A stretch of 64,000 nt of DNA from Albidovulum litorale (GCF_025751495.1 NZ_JAOWKZ010000002.1:937166-1001165), one strand, 5' to 3'; positions 8,712-17,874 are shown, counted from the first letter of the stretch. Notes: generated by a model from the sequence alone, not told the origin. Made by a program: numbers and translations.

Positions 8712-9444
8712 ACCCAAGCTCAGCCGCCCGGTTCAGGTCGCCGAAGCGATTAAGAACTGGGTCGTCGAACAGGGTTTGCAGGCCGGGGACCGTTTGCCCG
8801 GGGAAGCCGAACTGATTGAGCGCTTTGGCATGGCCAAGGGCACCATCCGCGAGGCCATGCGTGTGCTCGAAGCGCAGGGGCTGATCAAGACCCGCACCGG
8901 CCCAGGCGGCGGCAGCTTTGTGCACGAAGTCAGCCGACAGCGCGCCAAGGCCTTGCTGGGCAACTACTTCTATTTCAAGAATTTGACCATCGGAGACATC
9001 TACCAGCTGCGCCTGACGCTGGAGCCTGAACTGGCTGCGACGCTGGCGGGAAAATTGTCCGAAGAAGTTCTGGAACAGCTTGAGGCGAACATTGCCGCGT
9101 ATTCCGAACCCGCTAAGACCCTGAATGAAGAACGCGAACAGCACGTTGCCTCACTGCGGTTCCACGCAATCTTGGCCGCACAGGCGAAGAACCCTCTGCT
9201 TGGATTTGTGATTGATTTCATGGTGAACCTGCTGACCGATCTGACGGTCTATCGACGCCTTTATTCTCCCCCAAATGTCGAGCTTTGGAAGCAAGGCCGC
9301 GATCACCAACGCCAGCTCATTACCGCTCTTCGCGACGGCGAAGCGGAAACTGCACGCTCGATCATGTTCGATCACATGGAAACGGCTTGGAAACTGATGC
9401 GCCGACAAGAGGTCGAAATGGAGAGTCGATTCATTTCAGAATGA
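8680..9444 (+). CDS. GntR-family transcriptional regulator, FadR/FCD type
   Basis: This 254-aa regulator has an N-terminal winged HTH (about residues 15-80) with RLPGEAELIERFGMAKGTIREAMRVLE, followed by an all-helical FCD ligand domain. No ATG fits: a TTG at 8680 has GGGAG nine bases upstream and gives the usual family length. The gene overlaps dppF by 32 bp and ends the operon. The most likely targets are the twin palindromes at 3235-3250 and 3264-3275. The ligand is probably the transported substrate or a product of the amidohydrolase (inference). Confidence 0.88.
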   Translation: MPPATTRSKTEPKLSRPVQVAEAIKNWVVEQGLQAGDRLPGEAELIERFGMAKGTIREAMRVLEAQGLIKTRTGPGGGSFVHEVSRQRAKALLGNYFYFKNLTIGDIYQLRLTLEPELAATLAGKLSEEVLEQLEANIAAYSEPAKTLNEEREQHVASLRFHAILAAQAKNPLLGFVIDFMVNLLTDLTVYRRLYSPPNVELWKQGRDHQRQLITALRDGEAETARSIMFDHMETAWKLMRRQEVEMESRFISE

Positions 9445-9724
9445 GACCCATTTTCGACCTCGGAGCAAACGCGGCATTTAGTGATGAAATGCGCTGTCAA
9501 CGTTGGGTTGTCATTGTGGGAGGCCATAGCGGATCGGAGGATCCGACATGGAACTAACCCCAAATCTTTCAGGTATCCGCGCCCTACGCCCAGCATGGAA
9601 CAAGGGCCGCGTTCGGCCCTTTGCCGACATCCAGCGGCTTGCAGCGATGCTGCGGTCGCAGCCCGCGTTGCTGCCGTTCTGGTTCGACGCAGAAAGTCGG
9701 AGTCAGATTGTTCGGAGATGGATC
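9445..9724. other. Non-coding stretch with a GC-rich hairpin
   Basis: No convincing gene is seen here. A hairpin with arms AAGGGCCG and CGGCCCTT around 9603-9622 could end the peptide-transporter transcript, although no T-run follows. The remainder may be debris of the element whose remnants lie at 9725-10423. Confidence 0.3.
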
Positions 9725-9961
9725 TCAGAGGCGCCGCTCGACATCCATGCTCTGATGAAGGATCCGCACGACGACAAGATTGGCTTCGGTCCTGCGGAAG
9801 AAGATGACATGGCGCCCGGATAGGCATTTCTGCATTCCCTCCGCAATCGACACGGGCCTCCCCGTCCGGTCGCCGCGCGCGAGTTGGTCGACCGCGTTGA
9901 TCAGGTCGGTGGTGTAGGCGCGTTTGATGCGTTCGTTTTCTTCATTCACCTTACGGGGCAT
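9725..9961 (-). pseudogene. Chimeric ORF: integrase N-terminus joined to ParE-type toxin C-terminus
   Basis: The first 16 residues, MPRKVNEENERIKRAY, match my memory of the N-terminus of a group of alphaproteobacterial tyrosine integrases. From about residue 17 the protein instead reads like the last two-thirds of a ParE/RelE toxin: TGRP, SGRHVIFFRR and VVVRILHQSMDVERRL. The ORF is in frame through the junction and has a strong ribosome site, AAGGAG five bases before the ATG. The integrase catalytic domain and the toxin N-terminus are missing, and no antitoxin gene is adjacent. I read it as a deletion fusion inside a decayed element; it may still be translated. Confidence 0.65.
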
Positions 9962-10009
9962 GATATCTCCTTTCGAAGTGACAGCTTGAACAGAGGTTCG
10001 AGGTATCCA

Positions 10010-10423
10010 TTAGGCTGCCTCGTCCTTGTTGCCGCTGACCTCGAAGAACCTTTCCAGCTCGCCGATCTGCGCCGCTCCGACGACGCGCGAAGCGGACCCC
10101 TCGCAGATCGCGCAGAAGCCGGTGATGCGGACCGGTTTGCCCGGAAGCTGTTCCAACTGCACCATATTCTCGAAGAACTTGCGCGGTGCCTTGCAGGACA
10201 GGCAGTAGACTTCATCAGGGTGCAAAGGACGCTTCTTCGCCTGCCTACGCTCGGTCAGAAATTCTTTGGCTTCGCTACCCATGATCAAGGTCGGTCGCTG
10301 CGTGTTGAGCGCTGGCAGGCCCTGCCTGATCCAACCGCGCACCGCACCGGTCACACCCAGCGTGCGGGCAAGCTCCGGGACGGTGTAGGTCTGAGCCGAC
10401 CGCATGGGCATGGTTGGGGGCAT
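10010..10423 (-). CDS. HTH protein with a CxxC zinc-ribbon-like part, integrase-associated
   Basis: The product (up to 137 aa) has an N-terminal helix-turn-helix, YTVPELARTLGVTGAVRGWIRQG, then two Cys pairs, CLSCKAP and CAICEGS, spaced like a zinc ribbon. It resembles small DNA-binding genes that precede tyrosine integrases at tRNA sites and may be an excisionase-like or regulatory protein (inference). Start is uncertain among ATGs at 10423, 10411 and 10405; the first sits inside a GGGGGC repeat. It lies 48 bp upstream of the integrase-ParE chimera and downstream of tRNA-Thr. Confidence 0.6.
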   Translation of the reverse strand: MPPTMPMRSAQTYTVPELARTLGVTGAVRGWIRQGLPALNTQRPTLIMGSEAKEFLTERRQAKKRPLHPDEVYCLSCKAPRKFFENMVQLEQLPGKPVRITGFCAICEGSASRVVGAAQIGELERFFEVSGNKDEAA

Positions 10424-10475
10424 TCCATTTCAGGCTCATCTCGATGCCCCCAGAAAACGCCCCCAAAGTGGGGGC
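10416..10475. repeat. Cluster of GGGGGC repeats next to tRNA-Thr
   Basis: Four 6-bp GGGGGC units occur: 10416-10421 (+), 10446-10451 (-), 10459-10464 (-) and 10470-10475 (+). Three of them are followed by A/T. A similar pair lies at 1087-1103. Repeats of this kind are common upstream of integrase genes at tRNA loci and may be arm-type recombinase sites (inference). Confidence 0.4.
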
Positions 10476-10577
10476 ATTTCACCAGACTTCTATGGACTTC
10501 ATGGGGCAGCGTGATCATCTGAGATCCTAAAATACACGGCATTTCAGGATGTCATCGGACTTGTCTGTATGGGAAAG

Positions 10578-10653
10578 TGGTGCCGCTGAAGGGACTCGAA
10601 CCCCCGACCCCATCATTACGAATGACGTGCTCTACCAGCTGAGCTACAGCGGC
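10578..10653 (-). tRNA. tRNA-Thr (anticodon CGU)
   Basis: The minus strand folds as a standard 76-nt tRNA. The acceptor arm is GCCGCTG/CAGCGGC and the D-arm is GCTC/GAGC. The anticodon stem CGTCA/TGATG has loop TTCGTAA and anticodon CGT (codon ACG, threonine). The T-arm contains GGTTCGAGTC, and the CCA end is encoded at 10580-10578. Its 3' end faces the integrase-associated remnants, as expected for an integration target. Confidence 0.97.
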
Positions 10654-10696
10654 CTGGTGGCGGGCTGATAGCATCATCGCGCCCGGGTGTGTAGCC

Positions 10697-12184
10697 CTAA
10701 TTTCGGGCTTTTTGACCGACCTCTTCGTCGAGGATCAGGATGTCGTCTTCGGGTTTGGCGTCGGGTGTTTCTGACGAATCCCCGGCTAAATCCGCTTCCG
10801 GTTCAGACGGTTTTCCGACGATGAGGGGCAACATGTCCGCTCCGTTCGGCATCGGTGCAGACGATTGTGTGGATTCGCGCCAACTCAGCGTGTCGAATCC
10901 ACCGCAATTCTCGCAGGTCGGAGACCAGTCAGCCTGAACGCCGTGGCACTTGTCACAGACCCATTGAGGCCCCCGACTTGCCGTCAACGCACGGGTCAGC
11001 CAGCCCCTCACCAGCGCGTCATCCTCACCCTCGCCCCGCGCGATGGCCGCCATGATGGTCAGGCTGCGGGAGGTCGGGTGGGTTTCGGCGAGATCGCCAA
11101 GCGCGCGGCGCGCGGCGGGGAAGTCTTCTGCCGCGATATTCAACTCAGCCCGCATGAGACGGGATTCCTCATGATCCGGGGTCGTGGAGAGGAGTGTCTC
11201 GAACCGCTTCAGGCGCTGGGCCGGGGTTTCATCCGGCGCTATCTCGGCGAAAGCGGCGGCCAGATCGGGATGCGGTTGTGCCGCCCACGCCTTTTTCAGA
11301 ACCCTGACCGCGTTCTTGGGTTTGCCGCTCTGTATGTAGCTCCGCGCGGCGAGGACCGCAGCCGGGATCAGGTCGGGCGAGAGGCGGTTCGCCTCGATCG
11401 CCGCCTCGCGGGCTTCGATCGTCGCCTCGTCAGAGAAGACTTCCCGCGCCTCCTGCAGTGCCAGAACCGCGTCGCGGCGGCGATGCACATCGCGCGGCAA
11501 AAGACCCTGTTTCAGCTTGGTCCCGATCACCTGCCGGGCGCCCTTCCAGTCACCGGCAGACGCCTGAAGCTGCAACAGCGTGTCCTGAACGCCCTCATGC
11601 TTGGGCTTCAGGGAAAACGCCTTTTGCGCAAGTTTCAGCGCGGTGTCGGTATCGCCTTCGGACAGTTTCTGCATCATCAGGCCCCGCACGCCAACGAAAC
11701 GGGTGCGGTCATCGGCCAGAAGGCGTTTGTAGACCTCGCCAGCCTTTCGGCTGTCGCCCGCAAGTTCGGCCGCCTGCGCCATGATCAGATTGGTCAGCTC
11801 CGGCCGTTGCAGGTATTTCTCGGCCTTCGTCGCCTGCGAGATGGCAACGCGACCCTCACCCGAAGCCAGCGCCATCAGCCCGTCAGCCAGCGCCTGAAAG
11901 CCCTTTCGTTCGCGGTTGCGGTCGAGGTAACGGCTGACCGCTGTTTCATCGCCGTTCAGAAAGCGCAGAACGGCGACGAGGAAGCCAAGAACTTTCAGAA
12001 GCAGCCACATCGAGACGAGCAGCAGCAGAAATGCGATGATCGCCTGAACCGGCCCGAGCGTGAATTCCATATTGCCAACCGACATGCGGATCCCGCTGCC
12101 GGTTTCGGTCAGGTGCCCGACCGCAAGCGTCAGTGCCGCAACCGCGGCGACGAAAAGTACGATCTTGATGAAGGACCAGATCAT
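10697..12184 (-). CDS. hemY: Heme-biosynthesis-associated TPR membrane protein HemY
   Basis: The 495-aa protein has two N-terminal membrane segments (about residues 5-22 and 45-70) and the HemY domain, followed by tetratricopeptide-like helices, including RKAGEVYKRLL. Near residue 415 it carries a rubredoxin-like zinc ribbon, CDKCHGV...CENCGGF, reminiscent of LapB/YciM. It is a membrane-anchored protein with a periplasmic or cytoplasmic TPR part; its exact function is unsettled and it is not the protoporphyrinogen oxidase also called HemY. It is the last gene after hemD and the mitofilin-like gene, 7 bp from the latter. Confidence 0.88.
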   Translation of the reverse strand: MIWSFIKIVLFVAAVAALTLAVGHLTETGSGIRMSVGNMEFTLGPVQAIIAFLLLLVSMWLLLKVLGFLVAVLRFLNGDETAVSRYLDRNRERKGFQALADGLMALASGEGRVAISQATKAEKYLQRPELTNLIMAQAAELAGDSRKAGEVYKRLLADDRTRFVGVRGLMMQKLSEGDTDTALKLAQKAFSLKPKHEGVQDTLLQLQASAGDWKGARQVIGTKLKQGLLPRDVHRRRDAVLALQEAREVFSDEATIEAREAAIEANRLSPDLIPAAVLAARSYIQSGKPKNAVRVLKKAWAAQPHPDLAAAFAEIAPDETPAQRLKRFETLLSTTPDHEESRLMRAELNIAAEDFPAARRALGDLAETHPTSRSLTIMAAIARGEGEDDALVRGWLTRALTASRGPQWVCDKCHGVQADWSPTCENCGGFDTLSWRESTQSSAPMPNGADMLPLIVGKPSEPEADLAGDSSETPDAKPEDDILILDEEVGQKARN

Positions 12185-12191
12185 GTCGCCC

Positions 12192-13583
12192 TCACTTCAT
12201 TTCACTCGCAAGCGCGGCCACCGCTTCGACCGCAGCCATCCGCCGTTCGACCAGCGCCAGCCATTCCGCCATATGCATCTGCCCGGCCTCCGGCAACATC
12301 CCGATCTCACTGACCGCAGCGGCAAGATCGCCCGCACCCAGAGCCGCCTCGGCACGGGACAGTATGGCATCGGGATCTTCGCCTGCCCGTGGGCTGAGCG
12401 ACCGTGCGCCGGACTGGCTGCGCAGGAAGGCGGTTATGCGTTCCATCGTGCTGCCCCCAGCCGTTTCCTTGAGCGACGACGAAAGCGCGGCCCGAGCTGC
12501 CGGAGGATACCCGTCACGCAAGGCGGCAAGGCTTGGCACGCCCTGGGCCTGATCGACGAGCACCTGTGGCGGTTCGACGCCAGCCGCCTTCAGGTCGGCC
12601 AGACCCTCTTCCAGCGATTTTCCACTGTCCAGCGCAGCCTGCAAGCGCCCGATGGCGGCCCGCGCCTGCGCAAGACGGGCCGCATCGGCGGCTTCCGCGT
12701 GCAGCCTTGCGGTTTCCGCTTCGGCCGCTTCGATCCGTTCGGTGGCCGAACTGGCCGCGGCGGCAATCTGTTCCTGCGCAGCGGTGGTATCAGCCTTTTG
12801 CGCCGCAATCTCTCCGCGCAGCGCCTCCATCTCCCGTCCGAAAGCCTCAAGGGCCGTTGCCGACGCGGCACCGCCTTCGACCGGCCGTTTTTCAATCTCT
12901 GCGAGGCGATCATCGACGGATGCAAGGCGCTGCGATTCGGTATCGAGCCGGGCCGCCATGTCGTCCAGCATCCCGCGCAGGGCTTGCAGGTCCTGCCCGG
13001 TCTGCTCTGCAAAGGCGGCCTGTGCATCGGCCGCGGTCTGAGCGGCCGGGTCTGACCGGATGGCCTCGATCTCGGCGCTCAGGGCGGCGATGCGATCGGT
13101 CTGCACTTTTGCATCGGCCGCGATCGCAGCCAGTTGCTCGGTCGTGGTGTCCGTCGGCGCCCAGTAGCGCTGCAGGACGAAAGCCGACCCCGCCGCGCCG
13201 AGCCCGGCGGCGACAACACCGCCGAGCACCATTGCCCCGAAGCCGCTGCGTGACGCCGGTGCTGCCGCTTCCGAATTGGCCGATGTGACGGCTTCGGGCG
13301 CAAGCTCAACCGGTTCCGGATTGGATTCAGGACTGGCGTCGATCACATCCGCGCCGGTCGCGTCATCCTCGGTGGTAAGATCGGTGTCCGGGCCAACCTG
13401 CTCATCAGAGGGCGCCTCGTCTTCAGCGCCGGTCGCGGAGATGTCGGACGCTTCACCCTCTGCATCCGACTTCAACGGCTCGGGGGGTGTTTCTGCGCCC
13501 TCAACCACGGCCATTTCTTCGGCCGCATCACCTTTTTCGGTATCCGTGGCCGAGTCGGATGTTTTCTTTCCTGAACGTGCCAC
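12192..13583 (-). CDS. Mitofilin-like membrane protein (COG4223 type)
   Basis: The 463-aa product has an acidic, Ala/Glu/Asp-rich N-terminus of about 135 residues, one membrane helix (FGAMVLGGVVAAGLGAAGSA), a long coiled coil (about residues 165-315), and a C-terminal mitofilin-like domain with GAGDLAAAVSEI. Alphaproteobacterial homologues are relatives of mitochondrial Mic60 and shape inner-membrane architecture. I chose the GTG at 13583, with AAGGA seven bases upstream, over a TTG at 13601. Position between hemD and hemY is the usual one in this order. Confidence 0.85.
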   Translation of the reverse strand: MARSGKKTSDSATDTEKGDAAEEMAVVEGAETPPEPLKSDAEGEASDISATGAEDEAPSDEQVGPDTDLTTEDDATGADVIDASPESNPEPVELAPEAVTSANSEAAAPASRSGFGAMVLGGVVAAGLGAAGSAFVLQRYWAPTDTTTEQLAAIAADAKVQTDRIAALSAEIEAIRSDPAAQTAADAQAAFAEQTGQDLQALRGMLDDMAARLDTESQRLASVDDRLAEIEKRPVEGGAASATALEAFGREMEALRGEIAAQKADTTAAQEQIAAAASSATERIEAAEAETARLHAEAADAARLAQARAAIGRLQAALDSGKSLEEGLADLKAAGVEPPQVLVDQAQGVPSLAALRDGYPPAARAALSSSLKETAGGSTMERITAFLRSQSGARSLSPRAGEDPDAILSRAEAALGAGDLAAAVSEIGMLPEAGQMHMAEWLALVERRMAAVEAVAALASEMK

Positions 13584-13665
13584 GGAGTATTCCTTTTTCA
13601 AGTCAACGCGATGGAGGATCAGCAGCCGCCCCTTGAACTCAGCTTAGACGCCGGGGCCCTTGCCC

Positions 13666-14412
13666 TCAAGCTATGTTCGGTGCGGCAATAAGCGCGGCAA
13701 GTGCGTCGAGCATTGATGAACCGTCCGGGTGGGTCGCAATCCGGAGGGTCCCTGGGTTCAGATCCGCGGCGGCCTCGGCCACTGCGTCGCTCATGGCAGC
13801 GATGCGGAGGTGAGCGGCGCAACCGGCAAAACGTTCCGCCGCGATCCGTGCCGAACGTGGCGAAAAGAGCGGCAGAAGCACCGCTTCCGGGGATGCCAGC
13901 AATTTTTCGGCCTGCGGGGTAGGGGCAACGGCGAGCTGTTCGTATACGATAACCGAAACAGTCTCTATTCCGGCTGAATTCAGCTCGGCCGCAACGTCAC
14001 GGGCAACATGAACGCCGCGCGGAAACATGTATCGCGTGCCGCCGTTTCTTGCCTTGATCGCATTCACCAGACCGGCGGCATCGCCCGGACCAACCTGCAC
14101 CGAAAAACCGGCCGAGCGCGCGGCCTCTGCGGTGCGGTCGCCGACGCACCAGGCGATTGCATCGCGCCGGGGGGTCAAAGCGGCATAGGCAGTCACCGCG
14201 TTTTGCGAGGTGAAGATGACGCCATCGGTTTCGGGCGGTATGGGGCCGGGATCGCGCGTGCGTATTTCGGTCAAGGGCGACATCACAACCGGCCAATCCG
14301 CCCCGAAACGGTCCCGGAATGCCTGCGCGAAGCGGCGCGATTGCGCTTCGGGCCGGGTCAGCAGAAGGGTCGGGCGGGCCTGGTCCAAAATCCCCCCGGG
14401 ATTGTGCGGCAT
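13666..14412 (-). CDS. hemD: Uroporphyrinogen-III synthase
   Basis: HemD closes and inverts ring D of hydroxymethylbilane to give uroporphyrinogen III, the branch point to heme, siroheme and the cobalamin genes of this window. Family marks include [14 protein letters not shown] at the N-terminus, [19 protein letters not shown] and FSPRSAR. The start is uncertain: ATG 14412 (248 aa) or TTG 14388 (240 aa); neither has an ideal ribosome site. It is divergent from tsaD across about 50 bp, which must hold both promoters. It carries one copy of the dispersed motif at 13956-13974. Confidence 0.87.
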   Translation of the reverse strand: MPHNPGGILDQARPTLLLTRPEAQSRRFAQAFRDRFGADWPVVMSPLTEIRTRDPGPIPPETDGVIFTSQNAVTAYAALTPRRDAIAWCVGDRTAEAARSAGFSVQVGPGDAAGLVNAIKARNGGTRYMFPRGVHVARDVAAELNSAGIETVSVIVYEQLAVAPTPQAEKLLASPEAVLLPLFSPRSARIAAERFAGCAAHLRIAAMSDAVAEAAADLNPGTLRIATHPDGSSMLDALAALIAAPNIA

Positions 14413-14460
14413 CTTTCCCGGTGTTACCTGCCCATGGAGCCTCACGCAACCGGCAGCGCC

Positions 14461-15555
14461 ATGAACGAGACGATAACAGTGCTGGGCCTTGAGAGCAGCT
14501 GCGACGATACGGCAGCGGCAGTGGTGCGGCTGGCGGATGGGCAGGGGCAGATCCTGTCGTCGGTCGTCTATGGTCAGACGGCCTTGCATGCCGCCTTTGG
14601 CGGCGTCGTGCCCGAGATCGCTGCCCGCGCCCATGCCGAGAAGATCGACCTCTGTGTGGAAGAGGCTCTGGCTGCGTCCGGCCTGCCGCTGACGTCGATG
14701 GACGCCATCGCCGTGACAGCGGGGCCAGGGCTGATCGGCGGGGTCTTGTCGGGCGTCATGTGCGCCAAGGGACTTGCCGCCGGAAGCGGGCTGCCGCTGA
14801 TCGGGGTCAATCATCTGGCCGGGCACGCTCTGACGCCGCGGCTGACCGACGGGCTGGCCTTTCCCTATCTGATGCTGCTGGTGTCCGGCGGGCACTGCCA
14901 GTTCCTGATCGCGCGTGGCCCCGACAGCTTCACCCGCCTTGGCGGCACCATTGACGACGCACCGGGCGAGGCGTTTGACAAGACCGCCAAACTGCTCGGC
15001 CTGCCGCAGCCCGGTGGACCCGAAGTGGAACGCGCCGCGCTGGGTGGCGATCCGGCGCGGTTCACCTTTCCACGCCCGCTGCTTGATCGGCCGGGCTGCG
15101 ACATGTCCTTTTCAGGGTTGAAGACGGCTCTTTTGCGGACCCGCGACGGAGTTATGGCCGAAAAGGGCGGGCTGACGGTGCAGGACCGTGCCGATCTTTG
15201 TGCCGGTTTTCAGGCTGCTGTCGCCGATGTGCTGGCCGAAAAATCGCGCCGGGCCATGGCCGAGTACCTGACATTGGACCCTGCCGAACCGGTGCTGGCC
15301 GTCGCTGGCGGGGTGGCGGCAAATGCCGCCATTCGGGCCGGATTAGAGACTGTTTGCGACGAAGCGGGCCTGAAATTCACCGCTCCGCCTCTGGCGCTTT
15401 GCACCGACAATGCGGCGATGATCGCCTGGGCGGGGATCGAGCGGTTTCGGTTGGGGCTATTCGACGGGATGGACCTTGCCGCCCGGCCGCGCTGGCCGCT
15501 TGATACGTCACAACCGGCTTTGCTCGGTTCGGGCAAGAAAGGGGCCAAGGCATGA
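14461..15555 (+). CDS. tsaD: tRNA N6-adenosine threonylcarbamoyltransferase TsaD
   Basis: The 364-aa enzyme transfers the threonylcarbamoyl group to A37 of ANN-decoding tRNAs (t6A). It has the N-terminal [15 protein letters not shown] motif, the metal-binding NHLAGHA motif (His118, His122), SGGH, and C-terminal [10 protein letters not shown]. The open frame extends upstream over hemD's start but only the ATG at 14461 fits the family. It begins a tightly packed operon tsaD-gpsA-YciI-EVE. A copy of the dispersed motif at 15337-15355 uses a rare TTA codon. Confidence 0.95.
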   Translation: MNETITVLGLESSCDDTAAAVVRLADGQGQILSSVVYGQTALHAAFGGVVPEIAARAHAEKIDLCVEEALAASGLPLTSMDAIAVTAGPGLIGGVLSGVMCAKGLAAGSGLPLIGVNHLAGHALTPRLTDGLAFPYLMLLVSGGHCQFLIARGPDSFTRLGGTIDDAPGEAFDKTAKLLGLPQPGGPEVERAALGGDPARFTFPRPLLDRPGCDMSFSGLKTALLRTRDGVMAEKGGLTVQDRADLCAGFQAAVADVLAEKSRRAMAEYLTLDPAEPVLAVAGGVAANAAIRAGLETVCDEAGLKFTAPPLALCTDNAAMIAWAGIERFRLGLFDGMDLAARPRWPLDTSQPALLGSGKKGAKA

Positions 15556-16517
15556 AGATCGGGGTTCTGGGCGCAGGGGCTTTCGGGACGGCGCTGGCGG
15601 TTGCTCTGGCGCGCGAAGGGCAGGAGGTCGGGCTTTGGGCGCGCGACCCGGATCAGGCGGCCCGGCTTCAGACCGAACGCCGGAATGAGCGGCGTTTGCC
15701 GGGTGTCGATTTGCCCGAAACAGTGTCTGTTTCTGCGGAAATCGCGTCTGTTGCACAGGCTGAGATCCTGCTTCTGGCGGTCCCGATGCAGCAGATGGCG
15801 GGGCTTCTGATCCAGCATCGGGCTGCACTCGACGGGCGCGCGTTGATCGGTTGCGCCAAGGGGATTGACCTTGCCTCGGGCAGGGGGCCAACGCAGATCA
15901 TCGGCGAAGCCTGCCCAAAGGCAGTGCCAGCAATCCTGACCGGGCCGAGTTTCGCCGCTGATATCGCACGGGGCCTGCCGACCGCGCTGACCCTAGCCTG
16001 CGGCGACGATGCGCGGGGGGAAGAGTTGCAGGGGGCACTGTCCACACCGGTGCTCAGGCTTTACCGCACCTCCGATACGGTCGGGGCGGAGCTGGGCGGG
16101 GCGCTGAAGAACGTCGTTGCCATAGCGGCGGGCGTGGTCATGGGGGCGGGACTCGGCGATAGCGCCCGTGCCGCGCTGATGACCCGTGGCTTTGCCGAAA
16201 TGAACCGTCTGGCGCTGGCGCTCGGTGCGCGGGCAGAGACGCTTTCAGGTCTTTCCGGCTTTGGCGACCTTGTACTTACCTGCACCTCCACCCAGTCCCG
16301 CAACTTCCGCTTTGGCCATGCGCTGGGCAAGGGGGAGGCGTTCGACCCCTCAACCACCGTGGAAGGCGCTGCGACAGCAAAAGCAGTGTCTCAACTGGCG
16401 AAAAAGCGCGGAATTGACATGCCCATCGCCAATATGGTCGGCGCCCTCGTCGACCGGAACATAACCGTGGCAGAGGCCGTCAGCACGCTTCTGGCCCGCC
16501 CGCTCAGAAAGGAATGA
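15552..16517 (+). CDS. gpsA: Glycerol-3-phosphate dehydrogenase [NAD(P)+]
   Basis: GpsA (321 aa) reduces dihydroxyacetone phosphate to sn-glycerol-3-phosphate for phospholipid synthesis. It shows the Rossmann [10 protein letters not shown] start, [22 protein letters not shown], the catalytic-lysine region [13 protein letters not shown] and [13 protein letters not shown]. It overlaps tsaD and the next gene by 4 bp (ATGA) each. A near-palindromic copy of the dispersed motif lies at 15718-15736. Confidence 0.96.
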   Translation: MKIGVLGAGAFGTALAVALAREGQEVGLWARDPDQAARLQTERRNERRLPGVDLPETVSVSAEIASVAQAEILLLAVPMQQMAGLLIQHRAALDGRALIGCAKGIDLASGRGPTQIIGEACPKAVPAILTGPSFAADIARGLPTALTLACGDDARGEELQGALSTPVLRLYRTSDTVGAELGGALKNVVAIAAGVVMGAGLGDSARAALMTRGFAEMNRLALALGARAETLSGLSGFGDLVLTCTSTQSRNFRFGHALGKGEAFDPSTTVEGAATAKAVSQLAKKRGIDMPIANMVGALVDRNITVAEAVSTLLARPLRKE

Positions 16518-16789
16518 ACATGCTCTACGCGATCATCTGCCGCGACAAGCCCGGCCAGCTTCAGACCCGTCTCGACACCCGCGACGCGCATCTGGCCTAT
16601 ATCAAAGAGACCGGCATTGTCGCGATGGCGGGACCCTTTATCGAGAACGGCGCGATGTGCGGATCGCTGATCGTGCTGGAAACCGACAGCCTTGCAGCGG
16701 CCGAGGGTTGGGCGGCGGGCGATCCCTATAAGGCAGCGGGGCTCTTTGAAAGCGTCACTGTGACCGAGTGGAAGAAGGTGATCGGCTGA
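16514..16789 (+). CDS. YciI family protein
   Basis: This 91-aa protein has the YCII fold pattern: [12 protein letters not shown], a central acidic/His stretch ending in HLAYIKETG, then [23 protein letters not shown] with the conserved D-P pair. The family is a dimeric alpha/beta ferredoxin-like fold of uncertain activity. It lies between gpsA and the EVE gene with overlaps on both sides, so it is co-transcribed. Confidence 0.88.
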   Translation: MNMLYAIICRDKPGQLQTRLDTRDAHLAYIKETGIVAMAGPFIENGAMCGSLIVLETDSLAAAEGWAAGDPYKAAGLFESVTVTEWKKVIG

Positions 16790-17202
16790 TGCAGTACTGG
16801 CTGTTCAAATCCGAACCCGACACCTGGAGCTGGGACCAGCAGGTCGCCAAAGGTGAGGAAGGCGAAGAATGGCATGGCGTGCGCAATTATCAGGCGCGCA
16901 ACAACATGCGGGCGATGAAGATCGGTGATCGGGGGTTTTTCTACCACTCCAATATCGGCAAGGCAGTCGTCGGCGTGGTCGAGGTCTGCGCCCTCAGCCA
17001 TCCTGACAGCACCACCGACGATCCGCGCTGGGACTGCGTCGACATCAAAGCGGTGGAGCCCCTGAAACGCCCTGTCACGCTGGATGAGATCAAGGCCGAT
17101 CCGCGTCTGGCAGAGATGGTGCTGGTGAAGAATTCGCGCCTGTCGGTTCAGCCAGTGACAGAAGCAGAATGGAAGCTGATCCGGGAACTTGGCGGACTGT
17201 AG
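16789..17202 (+). CDS. EVE domain protein
   Basis: The 137-aa protein is a single EVE (PUA-like) domain, opening [15 protein letters not shown] and containing WHGVRNYQARNNMRAMKIGD and GVVEVC. The family is related to YTH domains and is thought to bind modified nucleic-acid bases. The ATG at 16789 overlaps the stop of the YciI gene (TGATG), which settles the start against an upstream in-frame ATG at 16768. Confidence 0.9.
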   Translation: MQYWLFKSEPDTWSWDQQVAKGEEGEEWHGVRNYQARNNMRAMKIGDRGFFYHSNIGKAVVGVVEVCALSHPDSTTDDPRWDCVDIKAVEPLKRPVTLDEIKADPRLAEMVLVKNSRLSVQPVTEAEWKLIRELGGL

Positions 17203-17261
17203 ACCGGATTGAAAATCAGCGGCATGATGGCCTTGCGTTGCGACGTGCAAAGGGGAACGCC

Positions 17262-17654
17262 ATGGAACTCATCAGTGTGATCGTGGCCGGCGCTGCGGCC
17301 TATGCGTTCGGAGCTTTCTGGTACATGAAATGGGCGAAGCAGTGGATCGCCGCCTCGGGAATCGCGGTGGACCCCGACGGCAAACCTGCCAACAAGAGCG
17401 TGGCACCGTTTGTTATAGCCGGGATCGCGATGCTGATCGTCACCGGCATGATGCGGCATGTTTTTGGAATGGCGGGGATCGAGACCATCGGTGCCGGTCT
17501 TGTGGCCGGGTTCGGCATGGGAGCGTTCATCACCCTGCCGTGGATTGTCACGAATTACGCCTATTCGGACCGGCCAAAGGAATTGACTCTTATCGACGGC
17601 GGTTATGCCGTCTTTGGCTGCACCATCATCGGTACGGTCCTGTCGTTCTTTTGA
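17262..17654 (+). CDS. DUF1761 family small membrane protein
   Basis: The 130-aa protein has about four hydrophobic segments, with the DUF1761-like opening of an N-terminal helix followed by AFGAFWYMKW, and TLIDGGYAVFGCTIIGTVL at the end. Function is unknown. AAAGGGG six bases upstream supports the ATG at 17262. It lies 59 bp after the EVE gene and is followed by a strong hairpin. Confidence 0.75.
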   Translation: MELISVIVAGAAAYAFGAFWYMKWAKQWIAASGIAVDPDGKPANKSVAPFVIAGIAMLIVTGMMRHVFGMAGIETIGAGLVAGFGMGAFITLPWIVTNYAYSDRPKELTLIDGGYAVFGCTIIGTVLSFF

Positions 17655-17662
17655 AGAAATAC

Positions 17663-17694
17663 AAAGGGTCCCGGCCACCCAACCGGGACCCTTT
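17663..17694 (+). terminator. Rho-independent-type hairpin after the tsaD operon
   Basis: Perfect 12-bp arms AAAGGGTCCCGG (17663-17674) and CCGGGACCCTTT (17683-17694) enclose an 8-nt loop. No long T-run follows, but the A/T ends and position 8 bp after the DUF1761 stop make termination of the upstream operon likely. Confidence 0.75.
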
Positions 17695-17874
17695 GCCACC
17701 CCACGTGCTCCCTTCGCACCACGCGTGAAACTGAAAAGGTCTCGGCCGTACTGGCCTTGTTGAGATAACGCTAACCCCTGCGCCGGATTCGCGCAAGAAA
17801 ATCTTCCCGATAATACTCTTCAAAATCAGCCGGTTATGGAAACGGGCCGTTAATATCCGGCCCGCGTTCCAGGA

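Noticed and set aside
9548..9823. 91-aa open frame overlapping the ParE-like remnant
   Set aside because: It is the reverse of the ParE-like C-terminus for much of its length and has no family marks.
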